A stretch of 53,276 nt of DNA, from NCBI GenBank assembly GCA_003152695.1, contig PMAT01000119.1, positions 4,222 to 57,497 of the forward strand. The letters run 5' to 3'. The DNA comes from Acidobacteriaceae bacterium. Its GTDB lineage: Bacteria; Acidobacteriota; Terriglobia; Terriglobales; Acidobacteriaceae. The translations under genes were made by a program, and so were the position numbers. The notes beneath the pieces are model-generated. The model saw nothing but the letters and a program-made list of their open reading frames with translations. It had not been told where the DNA came from and did not search any database. Shown in pieces: positions 34,581 to 44,024 of the stretch (positions are counted from its first letter, which is position 1; each line of letters opens with the position of its first letter).

Positions 34581-36731
34581 ATGATTACTGAAATAGTACT
34601 TGATCCTTACGGCGAAAATTCTGCGGAACCAGGATTTCTTGAGGTGCGAGACGAGGTTACTTTTCTCAAATGTGTAAACAGTTCAGCCATGCTTTTCATT
34701 CAAGGGAATGTTTTGTGCACCTGGGCAGCCGACGTCGCACGAGCGAGAGGATGGCAGATTAGTTGGCTAAACGCTCCGTCGTTGGAGCTTCGTCAGGCAT
34801 GTCCATCTCTCAGTACGGCAGAAGCGAAGACATTTATCTTGCGCCTTGGTATCCTGCACGGAGTCAGGCGGCCTCTTTCCCTTCTTGACTTGGGAATTAC
34901 AAGGTGGCCTGAAATCGATCCCGCAGGCAAATCTGAGGCGGAGCAAGCATGGTCTTGGTTGTTGTGGAGAGTCCGGGCCGACCTTGCGCCCGACGAGCAA
35001 ATTGTCGCCGCTTCATTGGCAAGTGCCTATCACACTGAAGAGACTCCAGCTCTGCGAATAGCGTACGCTGTGTCCGATTCTGATCAGGCCTGGCAAGTTA
35101 TTAAGGAATGGTTGCGTTGCGATACGCCTCGTCTCGAGTTCCCGAGCTGTCCGGCGGATAAGCTGCCCAACTGGGCCTTACTCCGATTGGAGGACGAATG
35201 GAGGTTAAGCGCAGTTCAAACCCAAGGATCGTTCTTTAGGGAACTGGTTGAGTCAGGCGCCCCACGAATGATTCTAAAGACTGCGGCGCCAGTTGCCCTG
35301 GCTTACTACCGAAATAATCCGGAGTCCCTCAGTTCGGATCTTTTGAGCCTGCTCAAGCCTTACCTCGGTATCCGAGAATGGCAGAGCCTGCAGGATCTGC
35401 TCCCGCCTGACGATCCGGGGTCACCTCCCACCAGCCTGCCTGAGCTCTCCATCTGGTTTTCGGATAGATACCTGAAATATCGCCGTCGGAATGGCGATAT
35501 ATCGGGGCACCTTGATCGTACTCGTGATCTAGGGCGGGAGTTCGGCTTGTGGTATCTGAAATTCTATTCCAATGCAAGAGCAGGTGGTGAGGGCGGCAAG
35601 CTCATGAGCTGGAGTAGGACGGCCGAACTAGCTAAAGAGTCTGGATTTGTGAATCTATTGATCGTCCTCGACGGCCTAGGCTATGCCGATGCACAGCAGA
35701 TCACGGAGTTCATATCCTCTGAGACCCCACGGCTTTCTTTGGATGATCTTGAGCTTCTATTCGCGCCGCTGCCAACGGTAACACATTTTGCCAAACCGTC
35801 GCTCATGGCTGGAGTCACTCCGGTACAAGCTTTTGAAGAGGAGGAGGTCGGCTCAATTGAGAAGCGAGATCCAGATGTCGTAAGGGCCTTGAGCTCAGCT
35901 AAAGCCGGAGGGCTCATCATCTGGAGTGTCCTCGAGCCCGACAAGACATACCACAAGCCTCTCGACGTGCAGACCTTACACTACGAGGTTGAAGGGCGGC
36001 TTCGGAGCATTGCCCAGCGCGTCGCCCGCATTGTGAATGAGGTAGATGGCCGCCAGAAACTGCGGGTTTTTATCACGACTGATCATGGGCGGTTGCTGTC
36101 CGTTTCGCGGCGAGTCCACGAGATACCACCTAAGATGCAAGCCCATGGGCGCGCAGCTTGGGGTCCTGTCTCTGTGCCTTTTGACAATCATGGGATCTAT
36201 GTCGACGGCGCTTTGGCGTATATTGACGCAGAGCGGTTTGGACTCCCAGAAACAGCGGCGATAATTCTGTCTGATGACGCATTCCTCACCTCTGATGGAA
36301 GGACTGGTGCCGAGTGGTTCCCACATGGGGGTGTTTTCCCCGAGGAGGTATTAATACCATGGGTCCAGTTCACGCGAGATCGTGACCCAGTTTCTCTCTC
36401 CGTACGCCTCACGGGGCGCGGCGTGGCAGGAGCTTCTGGGCAGATGAAGCTGGAGGCGACCAATGCAAGTGACGTTCGCGTTGAGATAGTTCAGGTCAAT
36501 CTTACTTTTATGAACGTTCGCATAAGTACTAGCCTTAGCGTAGCGCCGCTCAAGCGGGGTAGTATCGACTTGACGCTCACTAACTGGCCACAGCGAAAGG
36601 ATCTAGCGACGATGGAAGCCACAATTACGTACGCCATGCCGACTGGCGACCGACAGATCCATAGTTTAGTTCCTGAGCTCACAGTTGAAGAGATGTATAG
36701 TCGCGAGACGATCTTGGATGATCTGCTCTAG
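34581..36731 (+). CDS. pglZ: PglZ-domain phosphatase-like protein
   Basis: The 716-residue product has a helical N-terminal half and a C-terminal alkaline-phosphatase-like PglZ domain: LLIVLDGLGYADA (359-371, metal and nucleophile region), the TVTHFAKPSLMAG segment (399-411) and the second metal motif VFITTDHGRL (496-505), then HGRAAWG (522-528). PglZ is the hallmark of BREX. The true start is the ATG at 34581 with GAAGG upstream; the frame stays open further 5' into the ATPase gene, but that part has no family character. A beta-rich C-terminal domain (600-716) follows. It is downstream of the ATPase and 9 nt before the BrxL-like gene. Confidence 0.88.
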   Translation: MITEIVLDPYGENSAEPGFLEVRDEVTFLKCVNSSAMLFIQGNVLCTWAADVARARGWQISWLNAPSLELRQACPSLSTAEAKTFILRLGILHGVRRPLSLLDLGITRWPEIDPAGKSEAEQAWSWLLWRVRADLAPDEQIVAASLASAYHTEETPALRIAYAVSDSDQAWQVIKEWLRCDTPRLEFPSCPADKLPNWALLRLEDEWRLSAVQTQGSFFRELVESGAPRMILKTAAPVALAYYRNNPESLSSDLLSLLKPYLGIREWQSLQDLLPPDDPGSPPTSLPELSIWFSDRYLKYRRRNGDISGHLDRTRDLGREFGLWYLKFYSNARAGGEGGKLMSWSRTAELAKESGFVNLLIVLDGLGYADAQQITEFISSETPRLSLDDLELLFAPLPTVTHFAKPSLMAGVTPVQAFEEEEVGSIEKRDPDVVRALSSAKAGGLIIWSVLEPDKTYHKPLDVQTLHYEVEGRLRSIAQRVARIVNEVDGRQKLRVFITTDHGRLLSVSRRVHEIPPKMQAHGRAAWGPVSVPFDNHGIYVDGALAYIDAERFGLPETAAIILSDDAFLTSDGRTGAEWFPHGGVFPEEVLIPWVQFTRDRDPVSLSVRLTGRGVAGASGQMKLEATNASDVRVEIVQVNLTFMNVRISTSLSVAPLKRGSIDLTLTNWPQRKDLATMEATITYAMPTGDRQIHSLVPELTVEEMYSRETILDDLL

Positions 36732-36740
36732 GGAGAGCGA

Positions 36741-38174
36741 ATGGATATTGAAATACCAGAAGACAGCGAAACGACCGCACAGAAGGTGACCAGAGTCTTT
36801 GGACGCTTGGCAATCGACAAGCGGCGACTAGGTTTGAGTCAGCTGCAGAAGCGAGGAGTGCCGGCCTATGTTGCGGAATGGGTTTTGGATTCAATCGTGC
36901 CAGGTACAGGTCCGCTCACGCAAGGTGAAGCGGACAAGGTGCAGACATGGGCTTCTCAACGTATCCCTAGTTCGGGGGATCAGGAGGTCATAAAGTATCG
37001 TCTCGTACAAGGCGAAACCGTCAAGATCTTGACTCCCGTTCAGGCAGAGGTTCGACTCCGCCGCGGCAACAGTGAAATCCTTGCAGAATTGAGCTTGCTT
37101 GGTCTCGATGACGTACTGATCGGCGACGACCTATTGCAAGAGTACCCGGATCTTTTGAAGCAGGGTATGTGGGGTGTGACCGAGGTCGTGAACACCTCGA
37201 GTGGCGTAGCCATCACCACATTTCATCCGATGCAGGCGCTCGTGAACTTGGAACTTTACAAAAAGGCCCGCAAGGAGTTTACGTTGCCCGAATGGCAAGA
37301 CCTAATGCTGTTATCAATGGGCTACAGCTCGGATGCCTTTACAGAACACGAGCAGCTGATCCTCCTCAGCCGTTTGTTGCCACTCGTACAGAAGAATCTC
37401 CACGTGATGGAACTCGCTCCCAAAGGAACGGGCAAGAGTTACCTATATGAAAATATTAGTCCTAAAGTACGATTGATCAGTGGTGGGAACATCTCACCTG
37501 CGGTACTGTTTGTCAATAACGCTACTGGCCAATGGGGACTCCTTGCAAGGTTTGCGGTGGTGGTTCTAGATGAAGTTCAAACACTGAAGTTTCTCCAGCC
37601 TGAGGAGATAGTCGGTGGACTAAAGGGTTATCTGGCAAACGGTGTACTCACCCGAGGAGGCCTCTACCAAACTGCGAGTGACTGTAGTTTCGTATTGCTG
37701 GCCAACATTACTCTTGATGAACAACAGCGACCCGTTCGTGATAACCTCGTGGAGGAACTGCCAGATTTTCTTCGTGAGACCGCCTTTTTGGATCGTATCA
37801 AGGGCATCATTCCGGGGTGGGAGACACAAAAGCTCACCAGCCGCTCGTTCGCGGATTCGCTGGGGCTGAAAGCAGACTTCTTCGGGGATGCGTTACTGGC
37901 TCTCCGAGATGATCTAGAGGCCGACCAGTATGCAGCGCGTAGGATTCAGCTGTTGGGCGAGCGGCCCTACAAACGTAATCATGAGGCAGTTCAGTCGATC
38001 GCAAGTGGCATGATGAAGATTCTGTTTCCCCATGGACAGGTTTCAGATCACGATTTTGACAGATTCTGTTTGAAGCCAGCGATGAGGATGCGGCAGCTGA
38101 TATGGGATCAGCTCTACACTCTCGACGCTGAATATCGCCAGTATGAGAAGCTTATAAGATGTTCGTTAACGTGA
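36741..38174 (+). CDS. brxL: Short BrxL-like AAA protein
   Basis: This 477-residue protein has the BrxL ATPase core: the EFTLPEWQDLMLLSMGY segment (179-195), Walker A LAPKGTGKSYLYENIS (225-240), sensor-like LISGGNISPAVLF (245-257), Walker B AVVVLDEVQ (272-280) and LRETAFLDRIKGIIPGWE. It ends shortly after the region where longer BrxL proteins continue into a Lon-like domain, and no Lon remnant is visible downstream. Shorter BrxL-type families of about 450-470 residues exist, so this may be a normal short form, not a truncation. ATG 36741 has GGGAGAG just upstream. It is expected to form a DNA-binding AAA ring with BREX functions. Confidence 0.82.
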   Translation: MDIEIPEDSETTAQKVTRVFGRLAIDKRRLGLSQLQKRGVPAYVAEWVLDSIVPGTGPLTQGEADKVQTWASQRIPSSGDQEVIKYRLVQGETVKILTPVQAEVRLRRGNSEILAELSLLGLDDVLIGDDLLQEYPDLLKQGMWGVTEVVNTSSGVAITTFHPMQALVNLELYKKARKEFTLPEWQDLMLLSMGYSSDAFTEHEQLILLSRLLPLVQKNLHVMELAPKGTGKSYLYENISPKVRLISGGNISPAVLFVNNATGQWGLLARFAVVVLDEVQTLKFLQPEEIVGGLKGYLANGVLTRGGLYQTASDCSFVLLANITLDEQQRPVRDNLVEELPDFLRETAFLDRIKGIIPGWETQKLTSRSFADSLGLKADFFGDALLALRDDLEADQYAARRIQLLGERPYKRNHEAVQSIASGMMKILFPHGQVSDHDFDRFCLKPAMRMRQLIWDQLYTLDAEYRQYEKLIRCSLT

Positions 38175-38344
38175 TGTCCTGCAATGACTTTAGAGTCAGT
38201 AGATCGCTGGAAGTGCTGATTTAAACTGCGTTTACTGGTGTAAAGATAGATTGAATAAGGCTAGTGCCAAGTTGAGAGAGCTTGGGATTTAAGAAATCGC
38301 GGCAATCAGCTTGAATGTTGCGAACGGTGGACTCCGATTTCATC

Positions 38345-39433
38345 ATGGACATTACCGACACAAACCTTTGGCAACAGGCGGCGGGCGATACGGATCGCAA
38401 TTACTCCGAGCTGTGCATCAAGTGGGATGTGATCCTCAATGGACCGGGTTATGCTGGCCCATGGCCAGACTGCGTAAGCACTCTCCGAGCAGATCAATGG
38501 GCTGGGCGGAAGATCACTGATTTGAAGCGATTTTCTGAAGAGATGACGGAGGGTGACCTTGTCGTGTTACGAATTGGTACGGCCACAGTTGTTGCGGTGG
38601 GTCAAATTGTTGGCCGCTACGAATGGCATGACGAATTTGGTGACATAGATGGCTGGGACTTGCAGCACGTCCGTAGGGTCCGATGGCTCTGGAAAAACCT
38701 TGGTTCTCCGAAAGTCTTCGACACATACGATCTTAAGTTAGGTGATACAACGCAAAAACTAAGCGATGGAGCCGTGAAAGAATGGCTTTCTTCACTTGTG
38801 ATTTCAGGAGAAACTTCCAACCGTCCCGTGGTAGAGTTGCCCGCTTTGCAGGAGGACAATGAAGTTTCTATTGCCGCATTATCTGAATTTCTTTTCGATC
38901 ATGGTGTCGCAAGCGCGTCGATTACAAACCTGGTCAACGAAATCGGCGAACTCAGCCGAATTGCAAAGTGGTATCAACGTTCAAGCATGCCGTCCGAACA
39001 TGAAACGGTGGCCTACCTTGTAGTTCCACTATTGCGCGCCTTGGGTTGGACACCGCAGCGAATGGCTGTTGAATGGAACCATGTTGATGTTGCCCTTTTC
39101 GAGCAACTTCCCCGAGCGGATCAATCTCTTCAAGTTGTAGTAGAGGCCAAGAAGATGGACAAATCTTGCCTCAGTGCAAAACCACAGGCAATGGCATATG
39201 CGGACGGTAAGCCTGGATGTCAGCGGCTAATCGTCACTGATGGTCTTCGTTACGGCGTCTATGTCCGTCAGGGGAAACAAGAAGTCTTTCACCTGAATGC
39301 ATATTTAAACTTAACGCGACTGAGACGCAGTTGCCCTGTTTATGAGTGCAGGGGAGCCAAAGACGCTCTATTGGCAATGGCTCCAGAATGGAAGTCGATA
39401 GAAAATATAGGGACTTCTGAACCAGACATTTGA
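38345..39433 (+). CDS. EVE/PUA-like domain fused to PD-(D/E)XK (HsdR-N/Mrr-like) nuclease
   Basis: This 362-residue protein has two parts. Residues 8-116 (WQQAAGDTDRNY, then EGDLVVLRIGTATVVAVGQIV, then DGWDLQHVRRVRW) look like the EVE/PUA fold, which reads modified bases. Residues 215-300 carry a nuclease core: E219, D248 in NHVDVAL and EAKK (267-270), the type I HsdR-N/Mrr pattern. ATG 38345 is preferred to an in-frame TTG 30 nt upstream because the MDITDTNLWQQAAGD start matches the domain. It is the last + strand gene, tail-to-tail with the PAPS-reductase gene. A modification-sensing nuclease in this setting could discriminate phosphorothioated or glucosylated DNA; that is inference. Confidence 0.7.
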   Translation: MDITDTNLWQQAAGDTDRNYSELCIKWDVILNGPGYAGPWPDCVSTLRADQWAGRKITDLKRFSEEMTEGDLVVLRIGTATVVAVGQIVGRYEWHDEFGDIDGWDLQHVRRVRWLWKNLGSPKVFDTYDLKLGDTTQKLSDGAVKEWLSSLVISGETSNRPVVELPALQEDNEVSIAALSEFLFDHGVASASITNLVNEIGELSRIAKWYQRSSMPSEHETVAYLVVPLLRALGWTPQRMAVEWNHVDVALFEQLPRADQSLQVVVEAKKMDKSCLSAKPQAMAYADGKPGCQRLIVTDGLRYGVYVRQGKQEVFHLNAYLNLTRLRRSCPVYECRGAKDALLAMAPEWKSIENIGTSEPDI

Positions 39434-39700
39434 AACGCGCCAACCCCGCGATTTACCGGGCTTCCGGCGATGATGCAAATATCACCCTTTGTGAAACGTT
39501 CTCGAATGTGCTGGTAAGCGGGCAGGGGGAGCAAACGCCAATTACCTCCTCCGGAACCAAACTTCAGCCGCCAAGAAGCTCCGTCAGTCAAGCTGGGGAT
39601 GACACTTGCTAGGCGGGATAGGTGCCATTTCAAAGATGTAGTTTGAATACTGCTAAAGCGTTTCGCTCCAGAGTAATATATTAGAAGCTAGATTCGAACC
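39434..39700. other. 267-nt gap between convergent operons
   Basis: The two stop codons face each other here. No clear hairpin with a T-run was seen in either direction, and no repeat or small gene. Confidence 0.4.
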
Positions 39701-40507
39701 CTATAAGGAGCAAATCAGGCACGGCTCGGTGTCATCTTCATCATCAAGCACGTTGCCGAGAATCTGAAACAGTTTCTGCTCCTTGTTGTTATGCTTCTCT
39801 TTTTCAAGCGCCTCCAGATGCTTCCGCTTGATCTCGGCGATGCGCTCCGGGTTCTCCAGTTCCTCTAAACTCTCACTCTGACTCCATGTGTAGCGAGCTC
39901 CCGTAATCGAATCGTACTTTTCATATTCCTTTGCCTTCTCGAAGTATTCTGGATGCCGCTCTTTTAAGCCTACCCATTCTGCCTTTCGCTGAAAAAAGCA
40001 AAAATAACATCCGGATCGAGTGCGCCACTCGTAGTACTTGGGTAGTCCTAGGCCGGCTTCTTCTAAGATCCGCAGAACGTCAGCCTCGACGATTCCGCCT
40101 TCTTTGAATGGGTACACCGCCTTGATGTTGGGCTTTGTCGAGAGGTACCCATCTCGATACTCATCAGCGCGTATGCCCACATAACTGATGACGTCGTCCT
40201 CGCCGACGAACTCCTCAAACGGACGGATTTTCAGCATCTTGGTGCACCACCGCATTCGGCTTGAGGGCAGATAATTCCCGTACATCTTGAGCCAGTGGTC
40301 GAAGCCTTTGGCAGCATTTAGCCGTATAACGGGTTTCCCAAGATACGCCTGGAGACGGTCAAGGAACTCGTACGTTTCGGGCAGCTCCTTGTCGGTGTCG
40401 CAAAATACGTACTCCATCTGCGGCACCTTGTCGCGCATGTAAACTGCAAGAGCGGCACTATCTTTGCCGCCAGACAAACCCAAGATGTGGCGAACAACTT
40501 TACCCAC
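39701..40507 (-). CDS. PAPS-reductase-family ATP pyrophosphatase (SspD/DndC/BrxP-like)
   Basis: The 268-residue protein has the PP-loop SGGKDS (12-17), a family Cys in WCTKMLKIRPFE (C88), and GCYFC (C167, C170) plus a C-terminal CLIC (C263, C266), a plausible Fe-S or metal set. DndC and SspD use this chemistry to activate the DNA backbone for sulfur insertion; BrxP of BREX type 4 is the same family. The start is GTG 40507, with AGGAG about 8 nt upstream, overlapping the ATPase stop by 8 nt. It is the last gene of the - strand operon. No cysteine desulfurase (SspA/DndA) is in the window, so sulfur would have to come from a host IscS-type enzyme. Confidence 0.82.
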   Translation of the reverse strand: MGKVVRHILGLSGGKDSAALAVYMRDKVPQMEYVFCDTDKELPETYEFLDRLQAYLGKPVIRLNAAKGFDHWLKMYGNYLPSSRMRWCTKMLKIRPFEEFVGEDDVISYVGIRADEYRDGYLSTKPNIKAVYPFKEGGIVEADVLRILEEAGLGLPKYYEWRTRSGCYFCFFQRKAEWVGLKERHPEYFEKAKEYEKYDSITGARYTWSQSESLEELENPERIAEIKRKHLEALEKEKHNNKEQKLFQILGNVLDDEDDTEPCLICSL

Positions 40508-43500
40508 GAACTATGCTCCTTTCTTGCGCGAGCTGAGCTGAAGGCTTCTTGTCTTGCAATTCGGTCAGAAATCGCTTGGAGATGTTAGCTAATACCGCCA
40601 AGCATAGCTCCGGATTCTCGTCGATCCCGAGGGAGCTCATCAGAGCCTGAAGGCTCTCGCTAACCTCAAATAACTTCGACCTCTCCTCCGCTTTAACCGA
40701 CACCACCTCCTCAAGCTCTCTTGAGTACCGATCGGTGATACCGATTCGATAAATTTCGGCCTGAGGGGAAGACCCAACCTCGCGGCGAGCCAATTCAAAA
40801 GCTATCTTAAAGATATGACGGAAGTTGCGACTAAGATCTGCTAATACGACCTCGTAACGAGCCCGATCGGAATCGTTCCACGATCGAGGAGGCTTTCCAA
40901 CCAAGAGTGTACCGACAGCTTCAATCCATTGCGTGTCGTCTAGCTCTGCATCAACGAGGTGGGTCACAAACGCAACCATTCGCGGCTCAACAGCAAATGT
41001 GGCAACCGACTGAGCCCGCTCCCTGAGTGCTACGCGTGCTGTTGCCCCCGAAACATTCATCGTCTCACATAGCAGCTGCTCGATTTCGGAGAGAAGATGA
41101 CTATATGCTCGTTGCAATTCCAGAAGAGCAGATCTCAGAGACTCGAAGTACTCTTTCGCCGCCTGCTGGCTTGCGTCTGCGTCAAACGCTGGGAACCCAC
41201 ACGCGGCAGGCAAATCGACAAAAAGCAATTCATCTGGCTGTCGAGCAGCAAACAACGCACTTCGTACTTCAATCGCCTGTGTTGAGATGCGTTTCGTTTG
41301 GCGCGTGTATGGTGGAAGCGAGTTAAAAAACTTGAAGAGAGATTTTAGTGCCGAAACGAGACTTGGACTTGTTGAATCCGGCGCTGGACCAAACAAACTC
41401 GCAAACTGCTGAAATACTTCCCTTCGCACGCCTTGCACCTGGTATGTCCGAATTGCAAATGTACTGGGACGGCGTACTAACCGCTCGATCAGTTCCTGGC
41501 TAATCTCTGGAACAAAGGCATCATTCTCATAAAACGTGATCTCAGTCTCATGCGCAAGAACTGCAGCGCACAAGATCACCGGAATGAGACCCATTTTCAG
41601 CCCATATGGCGGACGCTGGAGGATCTCAAACAGTTCTGTGACACTTCTCTTCCTCAGTTCGCACTCCGAGAAAAACAATTCAATCCTCTTCCACACGGCC
41701 GACAAGCCTGGATCATTGCTAGGCGGACCAAAGCAGTATTCACCCTCTCGAAGAGAGTGGATCCCAGTCGCTTCCAGCACTGAGAAATAGATGCCGGCCT
41801 CTGCCGGCGTGCCCTCCATTCCGAGCCGTCGTTCTTTAGCGTGTTCGATCATCCTGCGAATTAGCACACCTCTTGCAGCTGCTGCCGAAGAAGATAGTGT
41901 GCGGCGGTTAATAAGCTCGTTTCTTAGCCTGGGTGTGTCCGGGTATGCGCGGTCACTGACCTCAGAAAGGAACGTGGCTAATCCGCGAGCGACCCTTCCG
42001 TCAGCCAGCCCCCGGTAAAACCATTGAGTGTGCTGGCCTGTCGAAGCGCGTGGATCCGAGAGATCCGCCATTTCTTTTATGACACGCTCTTCCGCGATCA
42101 TTACACGACTATTCAGCTCGCGGCGAGCAGTGGGATCTCCGTTCAATTCAGGCGTGTTGCGTTCGATCCAGCGAAGCACTTCCAGCTCACAAACCGCATC
42201 TTTGAGCGGACCAATCGCTTTCGGGATCGCCACAACGATGTCTTCCCGATCCCGAACCGTCGAGCTCTGAGCCAAAGTCACAAGTTGCGCTACATCGTCC
42301 GCCGAATCTGGAATTGCAAACAAGATCAGCCCATCCGAACCATCCTTTTGCTCTAATGAATTCCAGAAATTCTGGACACCAACGAATCGGAAAGAGAAGA
42401 AACGCAGTGTACCTGTTTCGTACGAATGTCGTTTTGCAATCACTGGGCGCGGCGTCCACACCCCATCCAATTTCGAAGCCAAGGCAACAGAATCGCCGAT
42501 CCGCGCGGCGGCCTCTTTGCTTCTTGCTTCTAGGTCAACATCACTTCCATGCCAAAGCGAAAATGCGCCCATGTGGCGGCGAAAGATCAGAATCGATGCA
42601 TTCAGTAGCTGTTGAACTGCTGCCTTCACCATCTTGCGACCTGAGCCCGATGCGAAATCCACCACGTCTGGGGAGGCTTTGAGGTTTCCGTATGCACCAA
42701 TTGCACCCAACATCCCGACGCATTTGATGACCTGGGCCTCTTCCTTACTCGCCGAAATATATCGATCGAGTGTCACTTGAGTTTCACCCCAGCGGGTCCC
42801 ATTCTCACCGACGAGCAAGCCCGATCCAAGGCTTTGTGTCAGGTAATCAAACAAATCGGCAATGGTGTAGAAACCAGCGCCCTCCTGCGCTCGCAAGAAC
42901 CCTGAAAATGAACCCGGTTCGTTGGACGTCAAGAACGCAAACAGCGACCTTTGATTCTGTCCGATCTTCTTGCAAAGTCTTACCAGTGCCAAGGCGGCAA
43001 CGGGATGTAGTGGTGCGCAATCCGTTAGAGTCTGAATGAACTGATGCCGCGTCAGCCCGGGTGGGCAAAGCTTTAACTGGTATGCCTCCGCAGCTAGCAG
43101 CCTCGCTTTCGCTCGTAAAGGTCTTAAGTCGGAAGAACTGTCGTGCCGGATAGCATGTGCCAGTAATTGCAAAATCTGCTCAGGCGGTTCCTGGAAAGCA
43201 ACGTCTTCGAATCGACCCTGGACTTTTGCCCACTCATTCCGAGCGGTGCTCTGTAGCGACGATGCATAGCTGTCGAACGACTGATGAAGAATCGTAAATA
43301 AAACCAGCCCGGTAGCAGACGGCGTCGCCTCAGCCAGTTGTTGCAGCACAAAGATATCGCCCTTGTTCGTCTCCCGCGCTGCATACTCCAGAAACTTACC
43401 CAACTCGTCAACGATAATCATTATGCCGTTTGAGCTTCGTTTCTGAATGAGCTCCCCAGCGATGTCAGAAAGCGCCTCAACCACTGCGCGTGACTCAATG

Positions 43501-44024
43501 TGGCCGCCACTTTGCAACCGTCGCTTCATTTTCCGCAACTGATCTAGCGCCCTTGGAGCTTTAAACTTTCGGCAATAGTCCTCAATCCACCAGATTGAGT
43601 TGTCGACAAGACGTGCTAACAGCGGTTCCGCCGCTCCAGCTACCACGATCGGGCAAAAACCTCGGTCAGCGATCCTCGCCGACTTCCGTCGATCGAAAAG
43701 AATTCGGAGAATCTCAGAATCGTGCTGCTTCAGTAGTTCCCGGGCGAACTGCGAAGCATCGCTGGCTGGGGAAAATAGAGCCGCAAGGAAGACCGCGAAG
43801 GCAGACTTGCCCGATCCGTAGGGCCCGGTCAGCGTCCATGCACGATACGCCAGTGGATCGGCAAAGGCTGCAACGAGCCGCCTGAGCACGTCGAGGCCGC
43901 TGCTGGTGAGCACGTATCCTTCTAGTGCTGCTTTGTCGCCAAAATCGCGTTCCACATTGATAGAACGGGCAAAACGAGGGGCGACGTCAATGTGATCTGA
44001 AAGTTTCACTCTTCGCTCTCTCAC
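40500..44024 (-). CDS. Large P-loop ATPase (SspC/BrxC-like)
   Basis: This 1174-residue ATPase starts most plausibly at GTG 44024, making a GTGA overlap with the upstream stop; a TTG 6 nt earlier is possible. It has Walker A TGPYGSGKSAF (66-76) and Walker B IMIIVDELGKFLEY (201-214), followed by long helical regions to the end. In the sspBCD cassette the ATPase lies between DUF4007 and the PAPS-reductase-like gene, exactly the order here. The ATPase probably powers strand handling during backbone sulfur modification. It is related in layout to the 1391-residue ATPase on the other strand, but the motifs are clearly different, so the two are not recent duplicates. Confidence 0.8.
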   Translation of the reverse strand: MRERRVKLSDHIDVAPRFARSINVERDFGDKAALEGYVLTSSGLDVLRRLVAAFADPLAYRAWTLTGPYGSGKSAFAVFLAALFSPASDASQFARELLKQHDSEILRILFDRRKSARIADRGFCPIVVAGAAEPLLARLVDNSIWWIEDYCRKFKAPRALDQLRKMKRRLQSGGHIESRAVVEALSDIAGELIQKRSSNGIMIIVDELGKFLEYAARETNKGDIFVLQQLAEATPSATGLVLFTILHQSFDSYASSLQSTARNEWAKVQGRFEDVAFQEPPEQILQLLAHAIRHDSSSDLRPLRAKARLLAAEAYQLKLCPPGLTRHQFIQTLTDCAPLHPVAALALVRLCKKIGQNQRSLFAFLTSNEPGSFSGFLRAQEGAGFYTIADLFDYLTQSLGSGLLVGENGTRWGETQVTLDRYISASKEEAQVIKCVGMLGAIGAYGNLKASPDVVDFASGSGRKMVKAAVQQLLNASILIFRRHMGAFSLWHGSDVDLEARSKEAAARIGDSVALASKLDGVWTPRPVIAKRHSYETGTLRFFSFRFVGVQNFWNSLEQKDGSDGLILFAIPDSADDVAQLVTLAQSSTVRDREDIVVAIPKAIGPLKDAVCELEVLRWIERNTPELNGDPTARRELNSRVMIAEERVIKEMADLSDPRASTGQHTQWFYRGLADGRVARGLATFLSEVSDRAYPDTPRLRNELINRRTLSSSAAAARGVLIRRMIEHAKERRLGMEGTPAEAGIYFSVLEATGIHSLREGEYCFGPPSNDPGLSAVWKRIELFFSECELRKRSVTELFEILQRPPYGLKMGLIPVILCAAVLAHETEITFYENDAFVPEISQELIERLVRRPSTFAIRTYQVQGVRREVFQQFASLFGPAPDSTSPSLVSALKSLFKFFNSLPPYTRQTKRISTQAIEVRSALFAARQPDELLFVDLPAACGFPAFDADASQQAAKEYFESLRSALLELQRAYSHLLSEIEQLLCETMNVSGATARVALRERAQSVATFAVEPRMVAFVTHLVDAELDDTQWIEAVGTLLVGKPPRSWNDSDRARYEVVLADLSRNFRHIFKIAFELARREVGSSPQAEIYRIGITDRYSRELEEVVSVKAEERSKLFEVSESLQALMSSLGIDENPELCLAVLANISKRFLTELQDKKPSAQLAQERSIVRG

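Noticed and set aside
35474-35502. Perfect inverted repeat ATATCGCC/GGCGATAT inside pglZ
   Set aside because: It is within a conserved coding region and has no neighbouring regulatory context; most likely a codon-driven coincidence.
30400-44024. Complete classical BREX type 1 or Dnd system
   Set aside because: No PglX methyltransferase, BrxA/BrxB pair, DndD/DndE or cysteine desulfurase was found; the gene set fits BREX type 4/Ssp better.
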